Shown in pieces: positions 19,580-32,100 of a stretch of DNA of 64,000 bases. The translations under genes were made by a program, and so were the position numbers. Under the pieces are notes generated by a model that saw only the letters and a list, made by a program, of their open reading frames with translations, was not told the DNA's origin and made no database searches. Every line of letters begins with the position of its first letter. Position 1 is the first letter of the stretch. This DNA comes from Teredinibacter haidensis (GTDB taxonomy: Bacteria > Pseudomonadota > Gammaproteobacteria > Pseudomonadales > Cellvibrionaceae), in NCBI RefSeq assembly GCF_014211975.1, contig NZ_CP060084.1:1364001-1428000 (forward strand), written 5' to 3'.

Positions 19580-22123
19580 ATGAAAAATATTGACAAAATT
19601 TTTGGACATATTCCTGGTTGGGCTAGAAAATACCGGCTGTTCATAGGGATTTTTTACGTCATTGTTATTGGCTTATCGTTTGTTGGTGCGGGAAAAATAC
19701 AGAAGGATGACAGCCTAAAAGCATGGTTTGGAAAGGATTCTGAGATATTTAAAAACCAAAATAAGTTTGATAAAACTTTCGGAAGCAATGAAGACGTTTA
19801 TATCGTATACAAGGCAAAAGATGGCGATATATTTTCCACTCGCTCCCTGACGGCCTTAAGTAGGCTTCATAATGAGCTTGCTGATTTTGGATCAGATATA
19901 CAACAAAACCCAGAATCACCACTAAATCATACACGAGAAGTCATTTCGCTCGTCAATATTCAAGTAACAAATGTGGTAGGTAATAACCTATATACCAAAG
20001 AATTTATCGGTCCAAATATCCCGAAGACTAAATCTGGTCAAGAAGAGTTACGGAAATCTGCACTTGGAAATCAAGAGATTGTTTTAGCTTACATGTCCAA
20101 AGATTCTCAATATGGTGCTATATCGATAAAAACAGATTTTGGTGAATTGAAGTCATCCAGAAAAGCACTCGATTTGGTTGATAGTTCGGACGTTGTCGGT
20201 ATGGATTGGACCTTTGTCGAAGACGATTCTGAGTTAAAGGACGAATATGTAGAGGAAGAAACTAAAGACTACGATGCGTACTATTTCTACATGCAAGCGG
20301 TACGTAATGAGGTCTTAAAGGCTGGAATTGAAAATGATCTCGACGTTTATTATGCCGGGCTTCCCGAGATTGTGTATTTTCAAACTGACGTACTTGATCA
20401 AGAAATGCCGGTAATATTTCTTGGTTTGTTTCTGATTATTTTGATTCTTTTACTTGTCTTGTTTAGACACCCCGCTGGGGTTATATGGCCGGCAACTATC
20501 GTTGTATTGGCCGTGTTGCTCACGCTAGGTTTTATTGGTTGGTCGGGAGTTCCAAGCTCTAGCTTGAGCGATCCGATGATATTACTCATCATATTAATCA
20601 GCGTAGCCGATGCTGTTCACCTCATATCGACCTACAACTATCAAAGGTCTGTTGGAGATACTGATGCCGTTGGTATTAGTAACGCCTACAAAAAGGCAGG
20701 CTTGTCTTGTTTTTACAGCTCGTTAACTACCATTATTGGCTTTGGCTCGCTCTGGGTTGTGAAACCCTCGATTCCGATCGCCAACTTTGGCTATTTCTGT
20801 GCCGTGGGTATTATGATGGCATTTTTTGTCACCATCACATTGCTACCGATATTTCTATCATTCTGGTCTCCTAAAGTTCATAAATTGAAGGCTGGTGGCG
20901 CCGCCGAAAAATATAGAGTTGCCGATGCTATATATAACCTTGTCTCAAAGAAGTCTGGTTTTATAGTGGCGTGTTTTGCGTTTCTCATAATAGCGGTAGG
21001 GTTGGGCATAAAAGATTTAAAAGTGGATACCAATGTAATAGAAAGCTATAAGCCCGACTCCTATATCCGTAAAGCCTTCGAGATAGCCGACAAAAACATG
21101 GGCGGCACTCAAAATATCGATTTTATGATAGATCTTCATTCAGACAATGCTCTATACGATGATCAGGTACTACTGAAGATCGAGCAATTTCAAAATCGCG
21201 TTCAAACGGCTTTTCCCGATCTTGTGGTTACCGGAATTTCAATTGCGGATGTAATGAAGAGAGTTAACCAACAGTTACATGATGGCAATATAGCGAGTTA
21301 TCGTATGCCTGAATCACCAGGTGAGATTAGCCAGCTTCTTTTTCTATTCAATAATGTGTCACCGGACGAGAGAAGACGACTAATATCGGATGAATTCGAT
21401 GCAACCCGCGTAGCCTTTATGGTTCGAAACTCTGGTTCGACGGATTATGTTGAATTGGTTGCAAAAGGTAATGAGTGGCTAATTGAGATATTTGAGCCGT
21501 TAAAAGACCGGTACCCCAATATCGAATTAATAAACGCGGGCGGTGTAGTAACGTTTATGCATTTATTTGATCGGATTGCCCATTCACAGATTTCCAGTTT
21601 CGCCATTACGCTATCAATAATCTCAATCGTATTAATTATTGTATTTAGATCACTTTCGCTGAGCTTACTAGCGGTAACGTCGAGCGTGGTGCCCGTAGTT
21701 ATTACATTTGGGGTTATGGGGTGGTTAGGCTTGGAATTGAACCAATTTACGATGATTGTGGCTCCGATAATTCTTGGAATAGCTGTAGATGATTCTATTC
21801 ATCTTATTAACAAACTTAGAGCTTTATTGAAGCAGAATAGTGATATAAACATCGCGACCAAGGTAACGTTAAGAGAAATAATCAGCCCTCTCGGGTTTAC
21901 ATCAATTGTATTGTCCGGCGGATTGCTAACGATGCTATACAGTTCAGACGCTTCATTCCAGGCTTTTGGGTACCTAAGTGCAATAGCAATAATGAGCGCT
22001 CTTGTGTCTGACATCATACTTATACCTTCAATATGTATTTTATTCTTTCGTAAAAAGATCTCGGAATCTCTGGTGAATACCGAAGAGCTATCGTCCCAAT
22101 TAGGAGAATCTTCAAATGTTTAA
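19580..22123 (+). CDS. RND/MMPL-family exporter (HAE3/HpnN-like)
   Basis: The protein has two repeats, each with one transmembrane helix, a large periplasmic loop and a cluster of five hydrophobic helices. The first loop begins with the DDSLKAWF pattern seen in hydrophobe/amphiphile exporters of this class. Charged residues sit in the fourth helix of each half, as ADAVHLI in the first and VDDSIHLI in the second, where RND pumps carry proton-relay aspartates. I chose ATG 19580 (847 residues) over an in-frame TTG at 19562 because GGTGAGA lies 9 bases before the ATG. The last 8 bases overlap the next gene. Relatives move hopanoids and other lipids across the periplasm, so export of the cluster's lipid product is the likely role. 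Confidence 0.88.
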   Translation: MKNIDKIFGHIPGWARKYRLFIGIFYVIVIGLSFVGAGKIQKDDSLKAWFGKDSEIFKNQNKFDKTFGSNEDVYIVYKAKDGDIFSTRSLTALSRLHNELADFGSDIQQNPESPLNHTREVISLVNIQVTNVVGNNLYTKEFIGPNIPKTKSGQEELRKSALGNQEIVLAYMSKDSQYGAISIKTDFGELKSSRKALDLVDSSDVVGMDWTFVEDDSELKDEYVEEETKDYDAYYFYMQAVRNEVLKAGIENDLDVYYAGLPEIVYFQTDVLDQEMPVIFLGLFLIILILLLVLFRHPAGVIWPATIVVLAVLLTLGFIGWSGVPSSSLSDPMILLIILISVADAVHLISTYNYQRSVGDTDAVGISNAYKKAGLSCFYSSLTTIIGFGSLWVVKPSIPIANFGYFCAVGIMMAFFVTITLLPIFLSFWSPKVHKLKAGGAAEKYRVADAIYNLVSKKSGFIVACFAFLIIAVGLGIKDLKVDTNVIESYKPDSYIRKAFEIADKNMGGTQNIDFMIDLHSDNALYDDQVLLKIEQFQNRVQTAFPDLVVTGISIADVMKRVNQQLHDGNIASYRMPESPGEISQLLFLFNNVSPDERRRLISDEFDATRVAFMVRNSGSTDYVELVAKGNEWLIEIFEPLKDRYPNIELINAGGVVTFMHLFDRIAHSQISSFAITLSIISIVLIIVFRSLSLSLLAVTSSVVPVVITFGVMGWLGLELNQFTMIVAPIILGIAVDDSIHLINKLRALLKQNSDINIATKVTLREIISPLGFTSIVLSGGLLTMLYSSDASFQAFGYLSAIAIMSALVSDIILIPSICILFFRKKISESLVNTEELSSQLGESSNV

Positions 22124-23105
22124 AACTCTGCCTCTATTGCTGATTTCGATTTCGATTTCTTGTATGGCGTCTTCCAGTCCTGAAATAACAAAAATCGGCG
22201 ATGTAAAAGTAGAAACTGAAACTGATATGACAAGAAGTGAGGATACGTCTAACGCGGATAGACAAGGCAGTCTAGACGTTAATGGGATCATGGCGAAAGT
22301 TATTGATCGCTATGTAGGTCATACAGAGGTCAGTACTATATCGCTTATGACATGCCCTTACCGAATGAAAAATAATTCATTAAGCTGTTCATCGAAGCCA
22401 AGGAAGAAAACCGTTAAGTCATTAACAAAGAGTTACGGTGATAATTTGCGCGACAGTAAAGGCTTGATGCTAATCGTTTCTCCGGTTGCCGAATATGGGA
22501 TTGGGGTTTTACAGTATGATTATACCAGTAGCGGAAAGGATGCAGATCAATGGTTGTATCTTCCGGAGCTGGATCAAGTGAAACGTGTCGCGTCATCTGC
22601 AGATGCACCGAAAAAAGGATCGTTGTTCGGAAGCGAATTTGCTCTAGAGGACATGGAAAAGGAAAAGATTGAAGAGTACCACTATACAATTATTGAGGAA
22701 TCTGAATTTTCCGGGCACGATGCCATTGTTATTGAGCAAAAACCAAATTTGGAACGCGCCAAAAAATCCAATTATCTAAAGAGAGTGAAGTGGGTTGACA
22801 GAGAAAACTATGTCGTTCTTAAAGAAGATTTTTATGAGCTAAATGGCGAGCTACTCAAGACCAGCTTAAGTTCAGATATTGAAAATATCGAAGGTATTTG
22901 GACAGTTAAAAAGCAAACGATGAGAAATATAAAAACGAGCCGAATTTCATTAATTCAATACACTGGCGTCACTTACAACCTTGATATAGATGATGAGTAT
23001 CTAACGCAGAGAATTCTTAGTGATTCAGTTTTTCGGGAGAATTTTTTGAACTCACTAGGTGATTTGAAAGTGGCAGATAATATGCAGGAATCCTCTTCCC
23101 GCTGA
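22116..23105 (+). CDS. LolA-like outer-membrane lipoprotein-sorting family protein (periplasmic)
   Basis: The 329-residue protein has an N-terminal signal sequence (hydrophobic residues ~5-16, then SCMASS). The body resembles the LolA-like family often encoded beside MMPL/RND exporters, with the pattern DQWLYLPELDQVKRV, then SLFGSEFALEDM and WVDRENYVVLKED. TAGGAGA lies 8 bases before the ATG, which overlaps the end of the RND gene, so the two are co-translated. A periplasmic chaperone that hands a hydrophobic product from the exporter to the outer membrane is the best guess. A cysteine near residue 16 could be a lipidation site, but the preceding residues do not make a standard lipobox. Family call is from pattern memory and not from a search. 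Confidence 0.7.
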   Translation: MFKTLPLLLISISISCMASSSPEITKIGDVKVETETDMTRSEDTSNADRQGSLDVNGIMAKVIDRYVGHTEVSTISLMTCPYRMKNNSLSCSSKPRKKTVKSLTKSYGDNLRDSKGLMLIVSPVAEYGIGVLQYDYTSSGKDADQWLYLPELDQVKRVASSADAPKKGSLFGSEFALEDMEKEKIEEYHYTIIEESEFSGHDAIVIEQKPNLERAKKSNYLKRVKWVDRENYVVLKEDFYELNGELLKTSLSSDIENIEGIWTVKKQTMRNIKTSRISLIQYTGVTYNLDIDDEYLTQRILSDSVFRENFLNSLGDLKVADNMQESSSR

Positions 23106-23168
23106 GTTACGAAGCATGACATTAAGTTTGTGTGATAGTCCGCGATAGTTGGAACATGTTTAGGAATA

Positions 23169-23174
23169 TATAAT
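23169..23174 (+). promoter_or_regulatory. Possible -10 box before the NRPS gene
   Basis: A perfect TATAAT lies in the 92-base gap between the LolA-like gene and the NRPS, the longest gap in the left operon. No good -35 box is found at 16-18 bases; the closest is TTGGAA at a spacing of 14. It may be an internal promoter or chance AT-rich sequence. Confidence 0.25.
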
Positions 23175-23197
23175 TAGATCTTCTGGGAACCATTGTT

Positions 23198-26100
23198 ATG
23201 TCGACAAAATTAGAGTCTGCAAAAAATGTTGAAGAATTGCTTCAATATTTGGAGGCTGAAAATAACGCCAGCCCGTTACAAGATGCGAGCCGCTCTCGAC
23301 AGTCTTTAGATGGGTTTTGGGTTCAGAGTTTTAAAATGATCCCAGAAGCTAATAGCATTATTGAGTTTTTGAGCGCTTGGCATTCCGTTTTAAATTGGTT
23401 GCGTTACGACAACAAACCCATTTTAACCTGTGTGTTGAGTTCAGAAGGAACACGTACACTACCGCTAATTTCACACGTAGATAACAAAACATCTTTCGGC
23501 GATATGCGCCGTAGCCTGGGTCATCAATGGCTCGAAAACGAGTCGAAATGGCCATATATCAATGAGCTTCCGTCTAAAATTCAGGACGAAATGAAATGCC
23601 ATAGTGTTTCGGTTTCCGATGATTTTTCAGAAGATAGTCAGTCTGAGTTTTCACTAATTTATGGAAGAGATCGTTTTACGATTAGAGCGGCCAAGTCGAT
23701 TTTTTCTGAACAGTATGTTGTTGCAATTGGAAAGTTACTGTGTTTTTCGCAGGGAAATGACTCTGGAAATTTGATATCGAAGATGTCATTATCGGAAAGT
23801 TCGAAATTTGAGTTAGCCTACTCTTCTGGAAAGCAGCTATCAATACCGGGAAATCTTATTGCTGTGTTTAAAAGCCAGTGCAAGAAAAAACCACAAAAAA
23901 TTGCTGTCATCGACAGCTTTAGAGAATATACATATGCGGAACTAGACCGATTATCAGACATCTGGGCATTGGCATTGTCTGAAATTGGAGTAGGAGCGGG
24001 TGATAACGTTGCTCTCGCGTTCGGGCGGTCTGCAAATATGGTGATTGCACAGTATGCTGTTTTAAAGCTCGGCGGAACCTTTGTACCGCTAGATTACAGT
24101 CTTCCGAAAGCACGTTTTGAGTCAATGCATGCTGACGCGAATTTTAGATGCATTCTTACAGAGAATATTTTCGAAGGAGAACTTTCAAGCAAGGCTGGCG
24201 CCATCCCCATATTAATGGTTGAATCTATCAGAGGTTCCGGCAATATTAAATTCAATGGCAGTGGTATACTGAGCAGTGATTCCGCTTACATTATATTTAC
24301 ATCAGGATCTACGGGAAACCCAAAAGGGGTAGAGGTTAGCCACGAAAATCTAATCAATTTCGTATCCCATTTCAAGATTGAGAAATACGTTGATGACATG
24401 GATGTGTGCACACAATTTGCTCCGTTTTCATTTGACGCTTCCGTTGCAGAAATTCATACAGCTATTTTGAATGGCAAGACGCTATTAGTATTGTCAAAGG
24501 AATTAATTGACTCGCCAAGCGATTTGCAGAACTATCTTACACGGAAAACGTGTACTTTCGCTGTATTCCCTCCCCAATATTTACAGCAGCTTTCACCGGA
24601 ATATTTACCGACGCTTCGGCGCTTAGCGACTGCGGGTTCGGCTCCAACACGCGACATCTTGTGCAAGTGGATGCCTCACGTAAACTATATGAATGCCTAT
24701 GGTCCGACGGAAACAACGGTGCTCTCTACAGCCTGGGAGGCAGAGACTATTCCTGATGAACATAATCCGATATCCATGGGAAACCCCATTACGAATACCG
24801 ATGTCAAAATTATTAACCAATTTGGAAAAACATTACCCGTTGGTATGATCGGAGAGCTTTCTATTAGCGGAAAAGGCGTTGCACTTGGTTATGTCAACCA
24901 GGAAGAGCTAACGGCCGAAAAATTTATTTTAGGGGACGACGGGCAGCGTTGGTATAGTAGCGGCGATCTAGGCTGTTTTTTGGATGACGGTCAATTGTAT
25001 TTTAAAGGTCGCGTTGATGATCAAATTAAATTGCGTGGCCATAGATTGGAGCCGGGTGAAGTAGAGTCCGCCGTATCCACCTTGGTTAATGTCGATGTGG
25101 CTGCCGTGGTCGTTTATAACGTATCAGATCAAGTTCAGTTAGCTCTGTTTTTGCAGGGTACGCCGTTGACGGAAGCGGAAATGCGTCGTGTTCTTATAGC
25201 GAAGATTCCCGATTGGGCGATGCCGAATAGAATTATTTGGCAGGATAAATTACCGCTGACGAATAACGGAAAGGTCGATTACAAGCGATTGAAAGCCACA
25301 GTGAATAGCGAGTCATCAGTTGATGTTGTTGATATTTCCTACAAGGATGAATTAGAGCGTTCTGTTGCAAAAATATGGGCTGACGTCTTGCATCGTAATA
25401 TTATTCGACGTGACGATAATTTTCTGTTTTTAGGCGGTGATTCGCTGACCGCTTTAGTTGTTGCCTCCTCATTACGAAGCAAGGGGTATAGCTTTAGCTC
25501 GTCGCTATTGATTCATCAACCTGTATTTATGGATTTCGTCGAGGCTATTCGTAATAAACGTAAAGCTGTAGATCGAACTTATGAAGCTGAAATCGGCAGC
25601 GCACCATTAACGCCAATACAGGCATGGTTTTTCCAGCAAGATCTGGAATGCCCGCAGCGATTTTGCCAGTCCCTGGTTATCGAAGTGGCAGAAGCTCTTG
25701 ATGTACGGATTTTGACGCAGGCTGTGTCTAAACTTTGTGCTTACCACGACATATTACGTGTTAGCTTTAAAGAGCATGGTAACGGCGAGTGGACACAGAA
25801 TATTGACAGTAAGCCGTCGGGTGACGTTGATATAAAGGTGGTTACTTGCGACGAGACAAAGTTTGGCGAGTTTTCTTTGCTTGAACAATCTTCTCTTGCC
25901 GATGATTTGGATATTGAAAATGGGCCTCTCTTTCGAGTCGCACTATTACAAGCGTCTAAGCGAAGTAGAATAGTGTTTGTTTTTCATCACCTATTGGTCG
26001 ATACCATTAGTCATTCAATTCTCTTGTCCGATCTACAAGTACTTTATAGAAACCCTGATGCAGACATTCATGAAGTCTTACCTGGGAAAAGCTTAAGTTA

Positions 26101-29100
26101 TTTCGCTTGGTCAAATTCTTTGTTGCAGGATTTTCACAACAATGAATCTCTTCTATTCGAATTTTGGAAGCCGGTCATTGAGACGTCGAAAGCATTTCCA
26201 GCGCTACCCTTGAAAAAGGGTGTAAGCGGGTCTTTACAAGTAGACATTTTTTCTTTCGACAAGCCTGTTACCGACAAACTATTGGGATCTGCAACAGAAT
26301 GCTACCGACAATCTCCTGAGGAGTTGCTGATGGGGGCCGTTTATCTTGCGGTTTCTAAAACTTTCAATGTATCGGGTGTTGGATTGGCGGTTGAGTGGCA
26401 CGGGAGAGATGAGTGTTTTGCAGGAGAGCAGGGGTTAGATAGAACAACCGGTTGGTTTACTAGTATTCATCCGTTGTATTTGGACGTGCCAACACAGGAA
26501 TTGTCGAATGAAGAGTTAGGCCTTTTCTTATGTGCATTAAAGGAAACACGTGCAACCATTCCCGATCGTGGGAGGGGATTTTATGCGCTTCAATATCAGT
26601 CTGAGAACAGGGAAATTCGGACAAATTTTGAAGGCTATACCGGACCGGAGATTATGTTTAACTTTTCCGGTGTTGTTCAACGATCTGCCGATGACTGGGA
26701 GGCTATTCCTGTTTCCGCCATTGAAATGGGTGAGGGTAATAAAAACCCATACTGTCTCTCGGTAGAAAGTGATATTCGGGATGGTCAGTTAAGCGTTGGG
26801 CTGTATTTGGACAGTGCTCGGTGGTCACAACAACAAGTTACACAATTTAAGAAAAATTTGAGCGATTCTTTGGTGCGAATCGTTTCGCATTGCTCAAATT
26901 TGGAAAATATACGCAGAACCCCATCTGATTTCCCTTTGTTGTCTCTTACGAACGAAGAGGTAGCCTGTATCCCGACAAATGTCGACAAAGCGTTTCCTTT
27001 GACCGATATGCAGCAAACGCTTTATCGTCATAAAGAAATATACCAAGTGTGGATGCACTACGAATTCCCCCACGAATTTCAAGACGGCGCGTTTAAAGCG
27101 GCAGTACAAGATTGGGTTAAGCATAATGAATGCCTACGTACGGTTATTCACACCTGGAAAAGTGGCAAGGTGGCGCAGCTGGTACTTAACGAATATATGC
27201 CGATAATCGCCAGTAAGAAGGTGGACGGAGCATCCCGCACACCAGCCGTTGAAATGGAAATTGCAGCGCAAAAGGAGCGGGTTATCGAGTTCGATGCGTT
27301 AGCTCCTTACGGGTTGCAAGTATATTCTAGCGACACAAACAATTTTTCGGTGTTGCTGTCGATCCACCATATTATTCACGATGGTTGGACGATAGAACTG
27401 CTAATAGATTCGCTAAACCGTTTTTATAGTAAGCACTTGGGCGCAACAGTTGAATTGCCCAAAAAATCTTCGGCGTGCATGCAGGACATGGTACAGGCGC
27501 AATTGTATACGGCGAAAGCAACGGATTGTAACGCTTACTGGGATTCAATCTCCTGGGCGGATAACTATTGCTTGCTACCTAAGAGGGTGAATGCCGATCA
27601 AGTAAAAGGTCGTCAAATCGAATTACTTTTGACTGAACTGCCTAATGATGTTGTAGCCAGCGCTCGCATTCAGGCGAAGCAACAGGGCGTAACCTTAAAT
27701 TGTGTGTTTTTATCTGCGTTTGTTTGTTTGCTGCGTTACTTGGGGGGCGCCCACCAAGTACGTTGTGGCGTAATCCAAAGTGGTAGACCGGAAGCGCTAT
27801 TTGATGTGGATAAAATAACGGGCTGTTGTGTCAATACTTTACCTTTGGTTGTCGATTTCGAACATACGCAATCTTTGGAAAGTATTATCAATGGCGTACA
27901 TAGCCAGTTACTCACACTGAAAGACTCTGCCACTTATCCTCTTTCAAAAATATATAAAAAATTGAAAAGTAATATAGACGGCGATATCTTTGACTGTCTG
28001 TTTAATATCGAAAGCAGTGATTATTGTTCATCACCTGGCGAGGAGAGGCCGAAACTTATAGGTGGATATGAGTCTACCAATTACAATTTTATATTTGGCC
28101 TTATTGAAAAAACAAACGCGCAAAGCGAAAAGGACTACGGATTGCGTCTGGGCTTCGATAATAGTCGATACACCCAAGATATGGTGAACAGCTGGGTAGA
28201 TATTTACGTTAATATATTAACTATTATAGGCAGTAAAAGTGATCAATCTTGGTCTCAGGTTAAACCTCTTCCTGCGCAAGATATGTCTCGAGTTTTACAG
28301 TGGAATGATACTACCACCAATTATCCATCAGAAACGTTGTTAGCGGATCATTTTGAAAATTCCGTTAGATGCTCTCCCAATAAAACAGCACTGGCGTTTA
28401 AAAATATAAAAATAACCTACGCAGAATTGGATGAGCGAACCGATCGCTTATCGCGTTTATTAGCGTCCAAAGGCGTAGGATCCGAAGTCGTCGTTGGTTT
28501 GGTTTCCGAGCGGTCTTTGGAAATGGTCTACGGAATTCTCTCAATAATTCGCGCTGGCGGCGCTTATGTACCTATAGATCCAAAATACCCGGAAGACCGT
28601 GTTACCCATATGCTGGAAGAATTGAACTGTTCACTGATTCTTTTGCAAAAGGCTGAATTTTCTTCGGTTATCCCCAAGGGGTTAGAAACCGAGAAAATAG
28701 TAATACAGGACGGTATTCAGACTGATGTTTCAGATCTTCCGAAGGTGGATAAACGTTCACAACATACACGACAATTAGCTTACGTGATGTACACCTCTGG
28801 CTCTACGGGAAAGCCGAAAGGCGTTATGATTGAGCAGAGATCTATAATCAGATTGATAAAAAACTCGAAGGATATTCAGTTCGCTCAAGATGATTGTATC
28901 TTAATTACGAGCGCGCCAGGTTTTGATGTAACCACTTATGAATTGTGGAGTGCGTTGTTAAATGGCCTAACCTTGGCAGTTATTGATGAGGATACTCTTC
29001 TCGACCCGGTTTCACTTTCTAGAGAAATTATCGATAAACAAGTAACATTTTTATGGGTGGTTTCGCCACTGTTTAATCAGCTTATACAGGAGAAGCCCGA

Positions 29101-32100
29101 TTTGTTTGCTCCTGTTAAGCGGATTATGATTGGTGGCGACGCGTTGTCTCCGTACCACATTAATCTCACACGTAGTAATTGCCCCAACTTAGTTTTTATT
29201 AACGGCTACGGCCCTACGGAAAATACATCTTTCTCGACGTATCACTTCCTATCTGAAGACGATAGTGAAATTATCCCAATAGGTCGCCCGGTAACAAATT
29301 CCACCTGTTATATCGTTAATCCAGATGGCCATTTATTACCCCCGGGTGTGAAAGGGGAGCTTTGTGTTGGTGGCCACGGGGTCGCGAGAGGATATTACAA
29401 TCGTCCAGAATTAACTGCCGAACAATTTTATAACAACCCTTTTTCCGACCCGGAAGATATCCTTTATCGAACAGGAGATCTCGTCAGCTGGCGAATGGAC
29501 GGGCTCATAGATTTTCATGGTCGAATTGATTTTCAAATAAAAATTCGTGGATTTCGTGTGGAGCTCGGCGAAATCGAAAGTGTTATTTTACGTGTAGCTG
29601 CCGTTAAGCAAGCAATTGTTTTGGCTAAAAATCACGGTAATCAGAAACGTCTGTCAGCCTATGTGGTGCAAGACTGTGCTTTAGATGTTAATTCGAGCGA
29701 ACAATTTATTGAAACGTTGAAGGCCTCACTTTCAGACGAATTGCCAGATTACATGTTACCCGAATCCATTATTCTACTGGAAGCTATGCCGCTAAATGAA
29801 AATGGGAAAATCGATCGTCCAAGATTACCTGATCCCGTTTACACCGATGGCAATATCTCCCGCGTAGCTCCAAAAACTGATACAGAAAAAGCACTATGGG
29901 AAATATGGAAAGAAGTTCTGAAAATCGATAACTTCGGGGTAACTGACAATTTCTATATGATCGGCGGCGATTCAATTATCGCCATTCAAGTAGTTTCAAG
30001 CGCTCTGAAATGCGGTCTCAAACTCTCAACCAGATCTTTAAATGAGCACAAAAATATTCGTGGCCTAAGTCAACTATTAGAGGAGCAAAACAATCAGTCA
30101 GGTAGAGAAGTAGAACTACGGGCACCGGAATCCGTATCTGGTGAGCAGCGAATGCTTCCAATTCATTTACATTTTTTATCTTCGGATTCCGTAGACCAAC
30201 ATCATTACAACCAATCTGCTTTAGTTCGCTTGCCTTTAGGCGTTACGCAAGCGCATTTGTTATGTGTTTTTCAAGCACTGGTTGATCGTCATGATGCCTT
30301 TAGGTTGCGTTTCCGCAACTCGCCTAATGGTTGGATGGCGAGATACAACAATGAGTTTATCGAATATCCGGAGCAGCTTGGGTCCTGGCTACAGGAGCTG
30401 GATTTAAGTCAAGAGACCCCAGAAGACGCGGAACATCTTTTGGAAAGTGCGCTGCTTAAATTACAAAGCGGTTTAGACCTAAAAAGCGGTGATGTCTGTC
30501 GCTGGTTACTTGTGCGTGATGAACACTCCGATCGCCTATATTGGGTAATGCATCATCTCATTGTCGACGGAATTTCGTGGCGCATACTAACCAACGATTT
30601 TGAAATGTCATTATCAGCTATTTGCAATAATCGCGCTGTGGAGATCGACAACAAAACAAGTAGTTATCAGTCTTGGGCATCAAAATTATATGAGTATGCG
30701 AATAGCGAAGAGATTCAAATACAAAAAGATTGGTGGATACAGCAATTGCTAATGGATTCATCTGTGTTGCCCTTTGATGACACCTCGGCTAAACGTAGGC
30801 TTGAAGCCGATACAGCGATCATTGAAATTTCGCTCTCAGTAAGTGATACAGAAAATTTGTTACATCGATCCAATCAATGTTATCAAACGTCAATAAACGA
30901 TTTGCTGCTGTCTGCGCTATCTATCGCTTTGGATACCTGGGCTAATACTCAAAATCTGCGTGTCTATCTGGAAGGTCACGGCCGCGAAGAACTATTTGAG
31001 GATATTGACCTTAGCCAAACTGTCGGTTGGTTTACAACTCTATTCCCAGTTAACGTTACGCGTATCAATGGCGACATTGGCCAACAAATCTTGCATATTA
31101 AACAAACATTAGAATCGATCCCGAATAAAGGCCTAGGATACGGAGTTTTGCGCTATCTTACTCAGGATGAGGAGCTATTAGATCTGCTAGAAGAAATACC
31201 AGAGCCTGACTTAGTGTTCAATTATCTAGGTCAAATGGATGAGCAGGCTGGAAACCAGGTTGATGAATTACGCGTTGAAATGTCAACAGCCGGAGGTACT
31301 GTTAGTGGCAAGCGTCAGCGCATGCATGCGTTAGGGGTTAACGGTTACGTAAAAGACGGCGTCTTGCGTTTTAACGTGGATTATCATCGTGAACAATTTA
31401 GACCTTCTACCATTTCGAATTTTACTAAGTACTTTAGGTCAGCGCTAATTGATGTGATAAAACATTGCATTGGTTTCGATAGTGATAAGAGTATACCGAA
31501 ATTCGATTTTCTGTCTGTATCTCGTGAGCAAACAGAAACACTTCAAGAAACGTACCCAACATTAAGCGATGCATACCCAATAACACCGATGCAGCAGGGG
31601 TTGGTACTCTATACGCAGCGCGATAATTCTGGAGCCTATTTAACACAGATTAGAATGACGATTGACGCACTCGATATTTACCGATTTAAGAAGGCATGGG
31701 AAATATTGGTCGCCCGCTATGACATTTTTCGTACAGCGTTTGTCGATCTTGGCCAACACAATTTGAGCCAGGTAGTATCGCAATCGGTTCCGTTAAATTG
31801 GCAGGAACTGACGTTCTCTGGTGATGACTTGGCGCTCGATAGGGCCCTTAATGAAGAGCGCGTAAAGCCTTTTGATACGACACAAGCCCCCCTCATGCGA
31901 TTCTTGATCCTGCATTTGGATGAAGATCAGTCAATTTTTTCCTGGACGCATCACCATGCACTTTTAGATGGTTGGAGTATGTCGATTGTAATTCAGGACT
32001 TAATTAAGACGTACACGCAATTGTTAGGTGGGAAGGCCGTTAGTAGCTATTCAGCACCGTCCTATAAAAATTATATTCATTGGTTAAATGACAGGAACCT

